NCBI GenBank assembly: GCA_031278655.1
Contig: JAITJZ010000077.1
Coordinates: forward strand, 1-44,982
DNA: 44,982 nt
Reading direction: 5' to 3'
DNA from: Bifidobacteriaceae bacterium
GTDB taxonomy: Bacteria; Actinomycetota; Actinomycetes; Actinomycetales; WQXJ01
Shown here: piece after piece, positions 23,772 through 34,040 of the stretch
How positions within the stretch are numbered: the stretch's first letter is position 1
How the letters are laid out: every line of letters starts with the position of its first letter
Program-made: the position numbers and the translations under genes
The notes under the pieces: model-generated
The model's input: only the letters and a program-made list of their open reading frames with translations
What the model was told of the DNA's origin: nothing
Database searches by the model: none

Positions 23772-23973
23772 GGTGTCTCTCCAAAGTCTCGAGGCGGACG
23801 CGCGTGGTCTGCCGTGACGGTTGGGCCCACCCCGGCTGGGTGCCCCGGGGCGCGCGGGGGCGGTGCGAGAAACGATAACACGCCGCCGGCCGCGCTCGTC
23901 GCCAGCCAACCAACCGCCGCCGATGCCGTCCGCCCGCCAACCAGCGCCGGGTGGCGCCGGGCGCGGGGCCGGT

Positions 23974-24654
23974 TCAGGGCAGGCGCCAGTCGATCGGCCG
24001 GCCGCCCTGTTCCGCCAGGAGCGCGTTGGCGCGGGTGAAGGGGCGCGAGCCGAAGAAGCCGCGGCTGGCCGAGAGCGGCGAGGGGTGGGCTGATTCGATG
24101 CGGGCCACATTCTCCAGCCGGGCGGCCAGGTTGGCGGCGTCGCGTCCCCACAGCACCGCCACCAATGGGCCGCCTCGCCGCACCAGCGTGTCGATGGCGT
24201 GCTCGGTGATCTGCTCCCAGCCTTTGCCCCGGTGCGAGCCCGGCCGGCCGGGCGCCACGCTGAGCACGCGGTTGAGCAGCATGACGCCTTGGTCGCACCA
24301 CGGCGTCAGGTCGCCGCTGCTGGGAGGCGGGACGGCGGCATCGTGCGTCAACTCTTGAAAAATGTTGCGCAGCGAGCCGGGCAGCGGGCGCACGTCCGGC
24401 GCCACCGAAAAGCTCAGGCCAACGGGATGGCCGGGCGTGGGATACGGGTCCTGGCCCACGATCAGGACCTTGACCCGCTCCAAGGGGTAGGTGAAGGCGC
24501 GCAAGACGTTCTGGCCGGCCGGCAGGTAGCCGCGCCTGGCCGCGTTCTCGGCCCGCAGGAACTGTCCCATGGCTCTGATCTGCGGTTCTACCGGCGCCAA
24601 GGCGTCAGCCCAGGCGGGATCGATGATCTGGTCGAGCGGCGCGGGCTGGCTCAT
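23974..24654 (-). CDS. ung: uracil-DNA glycosylase, family 1
   Basis: A 226-residue base-excision enzyme removing uracil from DNA. The water-activating motif is [18 protein letters not shown] (D69 of the ATG start), followed by the uracil pocket [25 protein letters not shown] and the DNA-binding loop [18 protein letters not shown] with its catalytic His. ATG 24654 is chosen over a TTG two codons upstream; neither has a good ribosome binding site. The 200 bp downstream (before putP) carry no gene. It functions with no local partner. Confidence 0.96.
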   Translation of the reverse strand: MSQPAPLDQIIDPAWADALAPVEPQIRAMGQFLRAENAARRGYLPAGQNVLRAFTYPLERVKVLIVGQDPYPTPGHPVGLSFSVAPDVRPLPGSLRNIFQELTHDAAVPPPSSGDLTPWCDQGVMLLNRVLSVAPGRPGSHRGKGWEQITEHAIDTLVRRGGPLVAVLWGRDAANLAARLENVARIESAHPSPLSASRGFFGSRPFTRANALLAEQGGRPIDWRLP

Positions 24655-24770
24655 GGTCAAAGACGTTACCGTGGGAACGGCCCTGTCGCGGCCGAAACCG
24701 CTGGCCTGTGATCTACGATGACTCCTGAAGCTGTGCCCGGGTGCGGGCGCTAGGGGTCCGAGGAGGTTTC

Positions 24771-25052
24771 ATGGGTCAGGCGGCGCGGGCCGGCCGGCGG
24801 TCGAATCTTGGTGAGGTTGACCGCCGGGTCTTGATGTTTGAGCGCCAGCACTGGTGTTACGAGGGCTCTAAAGAGACCGCCATCCGGGAGTTGTTCGACA
24901 TCGAACCAACCCGGTATTACGAGCGGCTCAGCCGCTTGATCGACAGCCAGGAGGCGCTGGCCTTTGACCCCCAGTTGGTCAAGCGGCTGCGCCGCCAACG
25001 CCTCGAGAGGCATCGGGCGCGCTCCGCGCGCCGTTTGGATCCGCCCGGATAG
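24771..25052 (+). CDS. DUF3263 protein
   Basis: A 93-residue actinobacterial protein of unknown function. The DUF3263 pattern is visible: RRVLMFERQHWCYEGSKETAIRELFDIEPTRYYERLSRLIDSQEAL, followed by an Arg-rich tail (RRQRLERHRARSARR). The predicted helices resemble a sigma-like helix-turn-helix. ATG 24771 has GAGGAGG just upstream. It is followed 29 bp later by the LytR_C gene, the arrangement usual for this pair in actinobacteria, so they are probably co-transcribed. Confidence 0.9.
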   Translation: MGQAARAGRRSNLGEVDRRVLMFERQHWCYEGSKETAIRELFDIEPTRYYERLSRLIDSQEALAFDPQLVKRLRRQRLERHRARSARRLDPPG

Positions 25053-25081
25053 AAAGCAATCAACCTATAGGCTTGGAGACC

Positions 25082-25693
25082 GTGAGCAAGAACGCATACC
25101 CCTACCCGCCTGATGAGTTCGACCAGGTTGACCTCAACGCCAGGCCCAAAGAGGTCCATGCCGCCCGGCGTGGCGCCTGGAGCCGGGTGTGGCCGTTCCT
25201 GCTGGTGATTGTGCTGGTGCCGGGCATCACCTTCTTGGCTGTGCATTTCCTGGCGGACAAGCTGCCGGGCGGCTCGCCGGCCTCTTCGCCGTCTCCCGTC
25301 ACTTCGTCCGCCGACCAGCCGGACGCGCCCGTGTCCCAGACGCCCGTGACCTCTGAGCCGAGCGAACCCGAGCCGGTCACGCCGACCGAGCCCGCGCCAT
25401 CGGCGGAGCCGACCGCTGCGGCGGCGGACAAGTCCATCAGCGTGACCGTCTACAACGCCGGCGTGACCAAGGGCGCGGCCGCCGCGGCGGCGGACAGCTT
25501 GACGGCGGCGGGGTTCACCAAGGCCGGCTGGGCCTATGAGCCAAACCCGGCCGATCCGGCCGCGTCGACCGTCTACTATTCGACCGACGCCCAACTGGCC
25601 ACGGCCAACCAGGTCGCTGCCACCCTGTCGATCGCTCAGATCGAGTTGAACCCGCAGGTGGCGGGCGGCAACATTGTGGTGGTCGTGCGCTAG
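25082..25693 (+). CDS. membrane-anchored LytR_C-domain protein
   Basis: About 203 residues. A cytoplasmic N-terminus (about 35 residues) leads into one membrane helix, VWPFLLVIVLVPGITFLAVHF. A long Pro/Ser/Glu/Thr linker (about residues 65-115) follows. The extracytoplasmic LytR_C domain begins at ISVTVYNAGVTKGAAAAAADSL and ends IVVVVR. LytR_C domains accompany cell-envelope proteins; a cell-wall role is likely but unspecified. GTG 25082 lies 3 bp after GGAG; the alternative TTG at 25073 is less favoured. Confidence 0.88.
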   Translation: MSKNAYPYPPDEFDQVDLNARPKEVHAARRGAWSRVWPFLLVIVLVPGITFLAVHFLADKLPGGSPASSPSPVTSSADQPDAPVSQTPVTSEPSEPEPVTPTEPAPSAEPTAAAADKSISVTVYNAGVTKGAAAAAADSLTAAGFTKAGWAYEPNPADPAASTVYYSTDAQLATANQVAATLSIAQIELNPQVAGGNIVVVVR

Positions 25694-25758
25694 CCGCACT
25701 ATGTGGCCGAGGCCTTTGCGCCTGAGCTGAGCTTCGCCTACTCGGGGTGCCTCTGGGT

Positions 25759-25777
25759 GCGTGGTGAGCAACCACGC
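25759..25777 (+). terminator. hairpin after the LytR_C gene
   Basis: GCGTGGT-GAGCA-ACCACGC forms a 7-bp perfect stem, extendable with imperfect pairs. There is no T-run. It lies just before the CIRCE elements and could terminate upstream transcription. Confidence 0.45.
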
Positions 25778-25806
25778 TCCGAGGGGCGACATCAACTGTC
25801 ACCCGG

Positions 25807-27603
<1,797 letters not shown>

Positions 27604-27610
27604 TCCATAA

Positions 27611-27684
27611 CCGGATTTTAATCCGGGCACTTTTACAGGTCCGGGGCCAGTGTTTTCCGTGATGCTGGCCCCGGACCGTTTCTG
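27611..27684 (+). terminator. tandem hairpin terminator after groEL
   Basis: A small stem CCGGATT-TT-AATCCGG (27611-27626) precedes CTTTT. A strong 13-bp stem follows, GGTCCGGGGCCAG (27638-27650) with CTGGCCCCGGACC (27665-27677), then GTTTCTG. The second is a convincing intrinsic terminator. Confidence 0.85.
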
Positions 27685-27771
27685 TCGATTAGACCCCGGG
27701 CTTGGGTAGTGAACGCCTGAAGGGCCCGGTTGGATGTGCGCTCCGTAGGTAAAAGCGCTACTTTGAGACAC

Positions 27772-28434
27772 ATGAATTCCGCGGCCTCTCCCGTGCGGAT
27801 CGGGATCATCGAGGACGAGGACTTGCTACGGTCAATGCTGACCGACTTGGCCTCGGCCCATCCCGGCCTTGAAGTGGTCGGATCGGCCTCCGGCGCCGCC
27901 GACGCGCGAGCAAAATTCCCCCCCGGATCGGTCGACCTGGTGCTGATGGATGTGGCCTTGGGCGATGGCAACGGCGTCGCTTTGGGCGTGTCGATGCAGC
28001 GGGCCGATCCCAATCTCATCATTGTGCTGTTGTCGAGCCATGACGTCATGGATTTGGTGGTGTCGATCGGGTCGAATGTGTCCCGGCCTTGGTCGTACCT
28101 GTCGAAGCGTTCATCGGTCACCAAAGACGTGCTTTTCCGCTCCATTGACGCGGCCGCCCGCGGCGAGGTGATCCTCGACCCCGAGTTGACCGAACGGTCG
28201 GTTGTGCGCGAGGGCAGCGCCGTCTCCCAGCTCTCATCCGCGCAGCTCCAAGTCCTGCGCCTGGTGGCGCAGGGCTTCTCGAACGCCACCACCGCCGAAT
28301 TGCTTGGCCTTTCCAGGCGCTCGGTAGAGAATCATCTCCAAGCGATCTACCGAACCTTGGGCATCACTTCTCACGACGCTTCCCCTCGCGTCGCGGCGGT
28401 GTTGAGGTTCTTGCAGCAAACCTCCCGGAAGTAG
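27772..28434 (+). CDS. NarL/LuxR-type two-component response regulator
   Basis: A 220-residue regulator. The receiver domain has acidic residues E14, D15 and E16, phosphoacceptor D60 in VDLVLMDVALGDGNG, the serine switch in IVLLSSHD and K111-region YLSKRSS. The LuxR helix-turn-helix is at about 155-215 (LSSAQLQVLRLVAQGFSNATTAELLGLSRRSVENHL, shown as family motif). ATG 27772 lacks a clear Shine-Dalgarno and may be leaderless or weakly translated. The histidine kinase gene begins 6 bp after its stop, so the two form one system. The input signal is unknown. Confidence 0.92.
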   Translation: MNSAASPVRIGIIEDEDLLRSMLTDLASAHPGLEVVGSASGAADARAKFPPGSVDLVLMDVALGDGNGVALGVSMQRADPNLIIVLLSSHDVMDLVVSIGSNVSRPWSYLSKRSSVTKDVLFRSIDAAARGEVILDPELTERSVVREGSAVSQLSSAQLQVLRLVAQGFSNATTAELLGLSRRSVENHLQAIYRTLGITSHDASPRVAAVLRFLQQTSRK

Positions 28435-28440
28435 CCGGCC

Positions 28441-29832
28441 GTGGCGTCCAAGCCGCGTTCGACCGACAAAGGGGGGGAACGTTGGGTTTATCTGAGCTTC
28501 GCGGTGTCGATTCTGCTGGTCATCTCGTTGTCGTTGACCCTGGAGTGGTTCGCGGTCTGGCGCTGGGCGGCTCTGGTGTCATCCTTCTCCCCGGGGGCTG
28601 GCCTCTACGTCTTCGGCCTTTGGTCCTTCGCCTTCGTCCCGGCGCTCTTGGGGGCCGCCGGCGTGGTGCCGTTTTACCCGGCCGGGGAACCGCTGGCCTG
28701 GCGCTTGACCGTGGCCGTGGTTTTCTCATTGGGCGCTGGCGCGCTGCGTTTCCTTGTCGAGATGGCCGTTTGGGGCGGGGCCTTCTTGCTGGGGCCGTGG
28801 GAGCTTGAGGCCTTGGTGGCGGTGGCAGTGCCGTTTTCCGCCATCACCGTCTCGATGTATCTGGCCAAGTCGCAGGCGCGGGCCGTCAAGGCTGAGCGCC
28901 AGATGGCGGAAATGGAGTCCGAGGCTCGCAATGCCGCCCTCGAGCGCGAGAACGCCGAGTTGCGGGTGCGCCGCGAGGTTTCCGCCGTCTTGCATGATCA
29001 CGTCCAGCAGCGCCTGGTCTTCGCCGCCAGCCGGCTCCAGTCCGAGGTCATCCCAATGGCCCAGGTCAATGACGACCAAGTGGCCATCAACCTGTTGCGC
29101 GAGATCATCCAGGACATCGACCGGCTGCGTGAGGACGACGTGCGCCAACTCTCGCACTCCATCTTCCCGGTCGGGGCAGACATCGGTCTGCATCCGGCGC
29201 TGGCCTTGGCGATTGGGCGCGTGCCCGCCAGCGTCTCGGTCCGCCTGGATGTCTCGAAGCGGGCCGCCGCCTTTGACACCATCCTTGAGCCCGCCCTCGA
29301 CATCGCCTCGCGGGCGCTGCTGCTCGAGGTCTTGGACGAGGCCATCACCAATGCCATCAAGCACGGGGCCGCCAAGTCTTTGACGGTCGCCTTGGATCTG
29401 GAGGGGCACGATGCCGTGCGGCGGTTGGTGTTGTCCGTCACCAACGATGGACACCCGTTGCCGGACGGGGCCGCTCCCACCGGCGGGCTGGTGCGCCACC
29501 AGTGGCGGCTGGCGGCGCGCGGCGGCGGATTGACGCTGCGATCCGACGCCTCCCGGCGGACCGTGTTGGAGGCCTGGCTGCCGGTGCCAAACGCGGGCGA
29601 GGGGCCTTCCGGCCCCGGCGGCATCGTCCCTGTCGGCATCGTCCCCGGCGGCATCGGCCCTGGCGGCATCGGCCCTGACCTGCGGCTTGGCGCTGACAGC
29701 CCCGACCCCCACCCAGACCCCGCCGACCCGGACCGCGCCTACGCCGACCCGACGGACCCCGGCGACCCGGACCCCGCCTACGCCGACGCGACCGACCCCG
29801 CCGACCCCGCCGACCCGTCCCGGGAGGCGTGA
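28441..29832 (+). CDS. membrane sensor histidine kinase with repeat-rich C-terminal tail
   Basis: A 463-residue kinase partner of the preceding regulator. Four or five membrane helices fill residues 15-140. A coiled coil (about 145-178) leads to the dimerisation segment RREVSAVLHDHVQQRL with probable phosphoacceptor H185. The ATPase N-box is DEAITNAIKHG (about 300) and the G1-like element is VTNDGHPLPDG. After the ATPase core (about residue 382) comes an 80-residue low-complexity tail: GIVPGGIGPGGIGP-type repeats and then Asp-Pro-rich repeats (ADPTDPGDPDPAYAD), encoded by tandem DNA repeats in multiples of three. The tail is absent from typical family members. The start is GTG 28441. Confidence 0.88.
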   Translation: MASKPRSTDKGGERWVYLSFAVSILLVISLSLTLEWFAVWRWAALVSSFSPGAGLYVFGLWSFAFVPALLGAAGVVPFYPAGEPLAWRLTVAVVFSLGAGALRFLVEMAVWGGAFLLGPWELEALVAVAVPFSAITVSMYLAKSQARAVKAERQMAEMESEARNAALERENAELRVRREVSAVLHDHVQQRLVFAASRLQSEVIPMAQVNDDQVAINLLREIIQDIDRLREDDVRQLSHSIFPVGADIGLHPALALAIGRVPASVSVRLDVSKRAAAFDTILEPALDIASRALLLEVLDEAITNAIKHGAAKSLTVALDLEGHDAVRRLVLSVTNDGHPLPDGAAPTGGLVRHQWRLAARGGGLTLRSDASRRTVLEAWLPVPNAGEGPSGPGGIVPVGIVPGGIGPGGIGPDLRLGADSPDPHPDPADPDRAYADPTDPGDPDPAYADATDPADPADPSREA

Positions 29833-29852
29833 TCCCGGCTCGGCCGCAGCTC

Positions 29853-30143
29853 TCAGCGCGCGAACAGCGAGGCGTTGGCTTGTTCGACCTCGGCGTAGCC
29901 TTGGCCCGCCGCCACCAGCGCCTGACTCAGCGCCGCCAACGCCTCCTCGACCATCCGCTCGGCCCCTCGCCACTGCTCAATGGCGCCGGCGAAGGCGTTG
30001 GCGGCGGCGCCGGTCCAGACGCTCGCCAACTCGGCGCAGTGGCTGTTGAGGGTGGCTATCTCGCCCTGGATCACACCGATGGAGGTGTTGGCGGCGCCGG
30101 CCACCACCGACATGGTTTCGGAATTCACCTGAAAGACGCTCAT
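29853..30143 (-). CDS. WXG100 (ESAT-6-like) family protein
   Basis: A 96-residue helical-hairpin protein with the WXG turn in LASVWTGAAANAFAGAIEQW (about residues 38-57) and two long amphipathic helices. WXG100 proteins are substrates of type VII secretion and dimerise. ATG 30143 follows AGGAACGAGAAG; an upstream in-frame extension is not family-like. No second WXG100 gene, EccC ATPase or other secretion component is present. It follows the HD-family gene by 13 bp on the same strand, so they may be co-transcribed. Confidence 0.85.
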   Translation of the reverse strand: MSVFQVNSETMSVVAGAANTSIGVIQGEIATLNSHCAELASVWTGAAANAFAGAIEQWRGAERMVEEALAALSQALVAAGQGYAEVEQANASLFAR

Positions 30144-30156
30144 TGGCTTCTCGTTC

Positions 30157-30969
30157 CTAGTGTTGTGGGATCGCTGAGTGCGACCCGGATGACGCCAGGT
30201 TACGGCCCGCGTCCGCGGTTGGCGGCGCAGAAACAAAAGGCCTGTGGACGAGCCATGTGTTAGTCAGAGCCGGTGGTGTCTCCGCCCCGGCGAGTTCGCG
30301 CGCCGAGCGGGCCAACTCCGCTTCGACGTTGTTGCGGGCCGCTTGTTCCCATGCGGCCGTGCCGGAGGTGTGGAAAAGCCGATCCTTCGCCAACCAGGCG
30401 CGCAGCACGGCGATGCGTGCGCGCAGGACCTCCGGCAGGGGCGCGTCCGCGCATTCGGCTCGCACGTCCCTGGCGTAGCAGCGGTAGGTTCGCGGGTCGG
30501 CGGCCAGGATGGCCCGCTCGGCGTCGCAGAGCACGGCCAGGTCGGGGTCTTTGATGAGCGGCGGCCGGGCGCCGAGGTCCGCGATCAGCTGGCGCACGCG
30601 CGTCGCTTTGGCCGCGGGCAGTTCGAGGTGGCGGAGTTGGCCCTCGGCCAAGTCCGCGGAAAGGGAATGGTCCTCGCTCCAGGCGTTCACGGCCGAGGCC
30701 CCGGCGCCCCCGGACAGGATGGCCCCGTGGTAGAAGGCGGCCAGCCGCACCAAGCACGGGCAGGACGCCTCCTGTGACAGTTCGTCGATCTTTTCCAGCA
30801 CCATGATCAGGTGGTTCATGCCATGGAAGTGGCGCGATGGATTGGCCCAGCGTTCGAGCACTTTGGCGCCCATGCGCTCGATCTCGGCGGCCGGGGCCGG
30901 GGAGCCGGCTTCGACCACGGCCCGCGACCAGACCGCCAGCAGCCATTGCGGCGTTTCGGCTGGGACCAT
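30157..30969 (-). CDS. HD-superfamily predicted hydrolase, degenerate HD motif
   Basis: A 270-residue protein resembling the predicted metal-dependent HD phosphohydrolases of COG4339: WLLAVWSRAV near the N-terminus, SRHFHGMNHLIMVLEKIDEL (about 45-64) and the later DLAVLCDAERAILAADPRTYRCYARDVRAEC. Where relatives have FHD, this protein reads FYHGAIL, so the HD aspartate appears replaced by glycine. It may be inactive, or the site may be rearranged. The start ATG 30969 has a weak ribosome binding site. It precedes the WXG100 gene on the same strand. Function unknown. Confidence 0.75.
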   Translation of the reverse strand: MVPAETPQWLLAVWSRAVVEAGSPAPAAEIERMGAKVLERWANPSRHFHGMNHLIMVLEKIDELSQEASCPCLVRLAAFYHGAILSGGAGASAVNAWSEDHSLSADLAEGQLRHLELPAAKATRVRQLIADLGARPPLIKDPDLAVLCDAERAILAADPRTYRCYARDVRAECADAPLPEVLRARIAVLRAWLAKDRLFHTSGTAAWEQAARNNVEAELARSARELAGAETPPALTNTWLVHRPFVSAPPTADAGRNLASSGSHSAIPQH

Positions 30970-31045
30970 GGCGCCCGATCACCCCGGTTGGTTAGAGAAT
31001 CCCTTCGGCCGACTCACCAAGACAAGGTAAAGATCAGCCCTTGAG

Positions 31046-31066
31046 AGGGCCAGGTTGCTTGGCCCT
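31046..31066 (-). terminator. hairpin after the HAMP kinase gene
   Basis: AGGGCCA-N7-TGGCCCT, 63 bp beyond the kinase stop on the minus strand. There is no long T-run. It may separate this transcript from the HD gene downstream. Confidence 0.45.
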
Positions 31067-31128
31067 GGGACATCCTAACTCCAACGCCGCCGGCTCGCCA
31101 CTTCCGGCGGGGCCGCCGGCCGCGGCGA

Positions 31129-32697
31129 TCAATCGGCGCTGGCGGCCTCGGGCGCCAGCGGCAGGACCACGCGGAAAGTGGCGCCGCCGCCAGGCGTCTC
31201 GATGACGTCGACCCCGCCGCCGTGGGCGGCCACCAAGCCCGCCACAATGGCCAGGCCCAGCCCGCTGCCGCCGCGGTCGCGCGAGCGCGAGTCGTCCAGC
31301 CGGAAGAAGCGGTCGAAGACTTGTTGGCGCTTTTCCGGCGGGATGCCGGGGCCGTGGTCCCGAACCTCGACCATGGCCTCGCTGGCGGTCGGCTGGCTCA
31401 CCAAGACCTCGACGGCTGAGCCGGGCGGGGTGTGCCTGACGGCGTTGGCCAGCAGGTTCGTCAGAATCCGGCGCAAAGCCGACTCGTCAGCCCAAACCGG
31501 ACCCGGCGCCTGGGCCGGCTCCAGCAACGTGACCGGGCGGCCTGGGTCGATCGCCTTCGCGTCGGCGACGGCATCGGCCGCCAACCCCAGAAGATCGACC
31601 GCCCGCTGCCGCAGCGCCTGGGCCTGTCCCAAGCGGGCCAACGTTGACAGGTCGCCCACCAGGACGCCCATGTCGGCGGCCGCGTCCTCGATCCGCCTCA
31701 ACGCCACCGCCAGCGCTTCGGCCTGTTCCAGGCCGCCCATCCGGTAAAGCTCGGCGTAGCCGCGGATGGCCGCCAACGGCGTGCGCAGTTCGTGCGAGGC
31801 GTCCGAGACGAAGGCCCGCATCCGCGCCTCGGAGGCGCTTTGGGTGGCGAAGGCGGCCTCGATCTGGGTCAGCATGGCGTTGAGCGAGTCGGTCAAGTGG
31901 CCGACTTCCGTGCCGGTCCGCGCTGGCGGCATGCGGGTGGCCAGGTTTCCGCCCGCGATCTCGGCCGCGGCCCGCTCAACATTGCGCAGCGGCCACAGCG
32001 ACCGCCGGACCATGGCGTAGCCGATCGCCGTGGCCAGCGCTGTTACCGCTAACGTCAGCCAAGCCACGAGCAAAGCGGTGCGTCGCGTGGTGTCGTCCAC
32101 AAGGTTGGTTGGGAGCGCTAACACGACGCTCTGATTGCCGCCGGGACCGCGCAGCAGAGCCGCCACGCAGCGCCATCGTCCGCCGCCGGCCGTCGAATCG
32201 ACGGTGAAGGCCTGCCCCGCCCGGTCCCTTGTTTCCCCAGGCGTCAACTCGGCGATGGCTGGCACGGAGTCGGGGTCGTGTCCGTCGCCGATCACCGTGC
32301 CCAACTCGGCGCCATCGGCGGCGAACACCATCACAACGTAATCGGATGGTCCGGACATGGCGGCGTCGAACTGGACCCGGGAGGTCAGGGCCGGCAGGGT
32401 TAGCGCCAGCTGCCGGTCCAATTCGCTGACCAGGGTGTGTCTGAGCGCGATAGTGGTGACGGTCCCCGCCACCGCCAGGCCCAGGACCACCAGGCAGGCG
32501 ATGATCGCCGCCAGCTTGACCGGCAGCGGCCAGCCGGGCCGATCGCGCCAGCCTCGCCGCCCCAGCCAACCAAGCCGCCCAAGCCAACCAAGCCGACCGA
32601 ACTGACCAGACCGCCCAAGCCAACCAAACCGCCCAAGCCAGCCGCGCCGCTCGGTTCGCGCCGTGTCCCCCGCCTGGCGCGGCGCCGGCATCGTCAA
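31129..32697 (-). CDS. HAMP-domain sensor histidine kinase (OmpR-system partner)
   Basis: A 522-residue transmembrane kinase. The cytoplasmic N-terminus (residues 20-56) holds repeated GWLGR units. TM1 is about 60-86, an extracytoplasmic sensor region about 87-205, and TM2 about 207-230. HAMP spans about 230-285, followed by the phosphoacceptor H302 in FVSDASHELRTPLAAIRGY. The ATPase has NLLANAVRHTPPG (N-box), VRDHGPGIPPE (G1), FDRFFRLD (F) and GGSGLGLAIV (G2). The ATG overlaps the regulator's stop (ATGA), so the pair is translationally coupled. It resembles actinobacterial TcrY/TrcS-type kinases; the signal is unknown. Confidence 0.93.
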   Translation of the reverse strand: MTMPAPRQAGDTARTERRGWLGRFGWLGRSGQFGRLGWLGRLGWLGRRGWRDRPGWPLPVKLAAIIACLVVLGLAVAGTVTTIALRHTLVSELDRQLALTLPALTSRVQFDAAMSGPSDYVVMVFAADGAELGTVIGDGHDPDSVPAIAELTPGETRDRAGQAFTVDSTAGGGRWRCVAALLRGPGGNQSVVLALPTNLVDDTTRRTALLVAWLTLAVTALATAIGYAMVRRSLWPLRNVERAAAEIAGGNLATRMPPARTGTEVGHLTDSLNAMLTQIEAAFATQSASEARMRAFVSDASHELRTPLAAIRGYAELYRMGGLEQAEALAVALRRIEDAAADMGVLVGDLSTLARLGQAQALRQRAVDLLGLAADAVADAKAIDPGRPVTLLEPAQAPGPVWADESALRRILTNLLANAVRHTPPGSAVEVLVSQPTASEAMVEVRDHGPGIPPEKRQQVFDRFFRLDDSRSRDRGGSGLGLAIVAGLVAAHGGGVDVIETPGGGATFRVVLPLAPEAASAD

Positions 32698-33413
32698 GTG
32701 ACCCGCGCGGCCCTCAGCACATAGCCGAAGCCGCGCTTGGTGTGAATCAACGCCGGCAACTCGCTGTCATCCGGCCGGACGTCGAGTTTGCGCCGAAGAT
32801 AGGAGATGTAGCTCTCCACGATCCCGCTGTCGCCAACCCAGCCGTACTCCCAAACGTGGTCCAGGATCTGCGCCTTCGACAGCACCCGGCCGGCGTTGAC
32901 CATCAAATAGCGCAGCAGTTTGAACTCTGTCGGCGACAACTCGATGTCGACGCCGGCCCGCCGCACCTCATGCGAGTCTTCGTCCAGTTCCAGGTCGCTG
33001 ACCCGCAGAATCGCGTCATCGGCCGCCTCCTGGCTGCGCGTGCGCCGGAGGATGGCTTTGATGCGCGCGATCACTTCCTCAAGGCTGAAAGGCTTGGTCA
33101 CGTAGTCGTCCCCGCCCACGGTCAGCCCGTGCAGTTTGTCGTCGATCTGGTCGCGGGCCGTCAGGAACAGCACCGGGATGTTCTCGCCGTGCTCGCGCAG
33201 GCGGCGGGTGACGGCGAAGCCGTCCAGGTCCGGCAGCATGACGTCGAGCACCAGCAGGTCCGGGCGGCGTTCCAGCACGGCGGCGACGGCGTCGCCCCCG
33301 GTGGCGGCGGTGTCCACTTCGAAACCGGCGAATTTGAGGGAGATCGAGAGCAGGTCGCGGATGTTCGGTTCGTCGTCGACGACGAGCAGCCGAGCGATGG
33401 AGGTAGGCGGCAT
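32694..33413 (-). CDS. OmpR/PhoB-type response regulator
   Basis: A 239-residue regulator with receiver acidic pocket D13-D14, phosphoacceptor D57 in DLLVLDVMLPDLDG, threonine in VLFLTARD and lysine in YVTKPFSLEEV. A C-terminal winged helix (about 140-235) has ELSPTEFKLLRYLMVNAGRVLSKAQILDHVW and YISYLRRKLD. The start ATG 33413 is preferred; a TTG seven codons upstream is possible. It is the first gene of the pair with the HAMP kinase and is divergent from the cold-shock gene. Confidence 0.94.
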   Translation of the reverse strand: MPPTSIARLLVVDDEPNIRDLLSISLKFAGFEVDTAATGGDAVAAVLERRPDLLVLDVMLPDLDGFAVTRRLREHGENIPVLFLTARDQIDDKLHGLTVGGDDYVTKPFSLEEVIARIKAILRRTRSQEAADDAILRVSDLELDEDSHEVRRAGVDIELSPTEFKLLRYLMVNAGRVLSKAQILDHVWEYGWVGDSGIVESYISYLRRKLDVRPDDSELPALIHTKRGFGYVLRAARVT

Positions 33414-33492
33414 GCCACCAGTCTTACCGGCCAAGCTGGAAGCCGTCTAGGGTTTAGCTGGGAGAAGGCTGTGACTGACCGCGCCCGCCGCC

Positions 33493-33504
33493 GCCCGATG
33501 CCGT
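33493..33504 (+). repeat. copy 5 of interspersed 12-mer GCCCGATGCCGT
   Basis: Exact copy in the intergenic region between the divergent response regulator and cold-shock genes. With copy 6 it makes a 15-bp inverted repeat (GCCCGATGCCGTCTG) flanking the cold-shock gene. Confidence 0.75.
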
Positions 33505-33656
33505 CTGGTCACGTCAGCGGGCCCACGGCGGCTGGCGCAGGCGCTGACTCGGGGGAACAGGTACCCTTAGGTGGTCCATTCCATCATTCAAGTCAGCCAA
33601 CGGCCGGGTCAGATCCCCGGCCACGGCCGAGTCATCGGCCCAGTTAGGAGGTTCGC

Positions 33657-34040
33657 GTGCCCACCGGCAAGGTCAGGTTCTTCGACGAGGGCCGCGGTTT
33701 CGGTTTCATCACTGGCGAAGACGGCAGTGATGTGTTCTTGCACGCCAGCGCGCTGCCCGCAGGTGTGACCGCGCCGCGTCCCGGCACCAAGGTTGAGTAC
33801 GGCGTGGCCGATGGCAAGCGCGGCCCGTCGGCGTTGGCGGTCAAGCTGCTGTCATCCCCGCCATCGGTCGCCAAGGGCCACCGCAAGAAGCCAGAGGACA
33901 TGGTCGTCATCATCGAGGACTTGATCAAGGTGCTCGATGACACGTCCAACTCCTTGCGCCGAGGCCGCTATCCGGAAAGGCGCTCCGCCAGCAAGGTGGC
34001 CGGGCTGCTGCGGGCAGTGGCGGGTGACTTGGAAGCGTGA
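33657..34040 (+). CDS. cold-shock-domain protein with C-terminal extension
   Basis: A 127-residue nucleic-acid-binding protein. The cold-shock domain covers residues 1-65: GKVRFFDEGRGFGFITGEDGSDVFLHASAL contains RNP1-like KGFGFI and RNP2-like VFLH equivalents. The 60-residue extension (VVIIEDLIKVLDDTSNSLRRGRYP) is helical and typical of the long actinobacterial form. GTG 33657 is directly behind TTAGGAGG. Its TGA overlaps the GTG of the DUF3027 gene (GTGA), so the two are coupled. A likely RNA-chaperone role is by family. Confidence 0.93.
   Translation: MPTGKVRFFDEGRGFGFITGEDGSDVFLHASALPAGVTAPRPGTKVEYGVADGKRGPSALAVKLLSSPPSVAKGHRKKPEDMVVIIEDLIKVLDDTSNSLRRGRYPERRSASKVAGLLRAVAGDLEA

Noticed and set aside
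23772-24110. 113-codon N-terminal extension of the PutP-type symporter
   Set aside because: It overlaps ung and is Arg/Ala/Pro-rich. TTG 23771 with GGAGAGA gives a normal-length protein.
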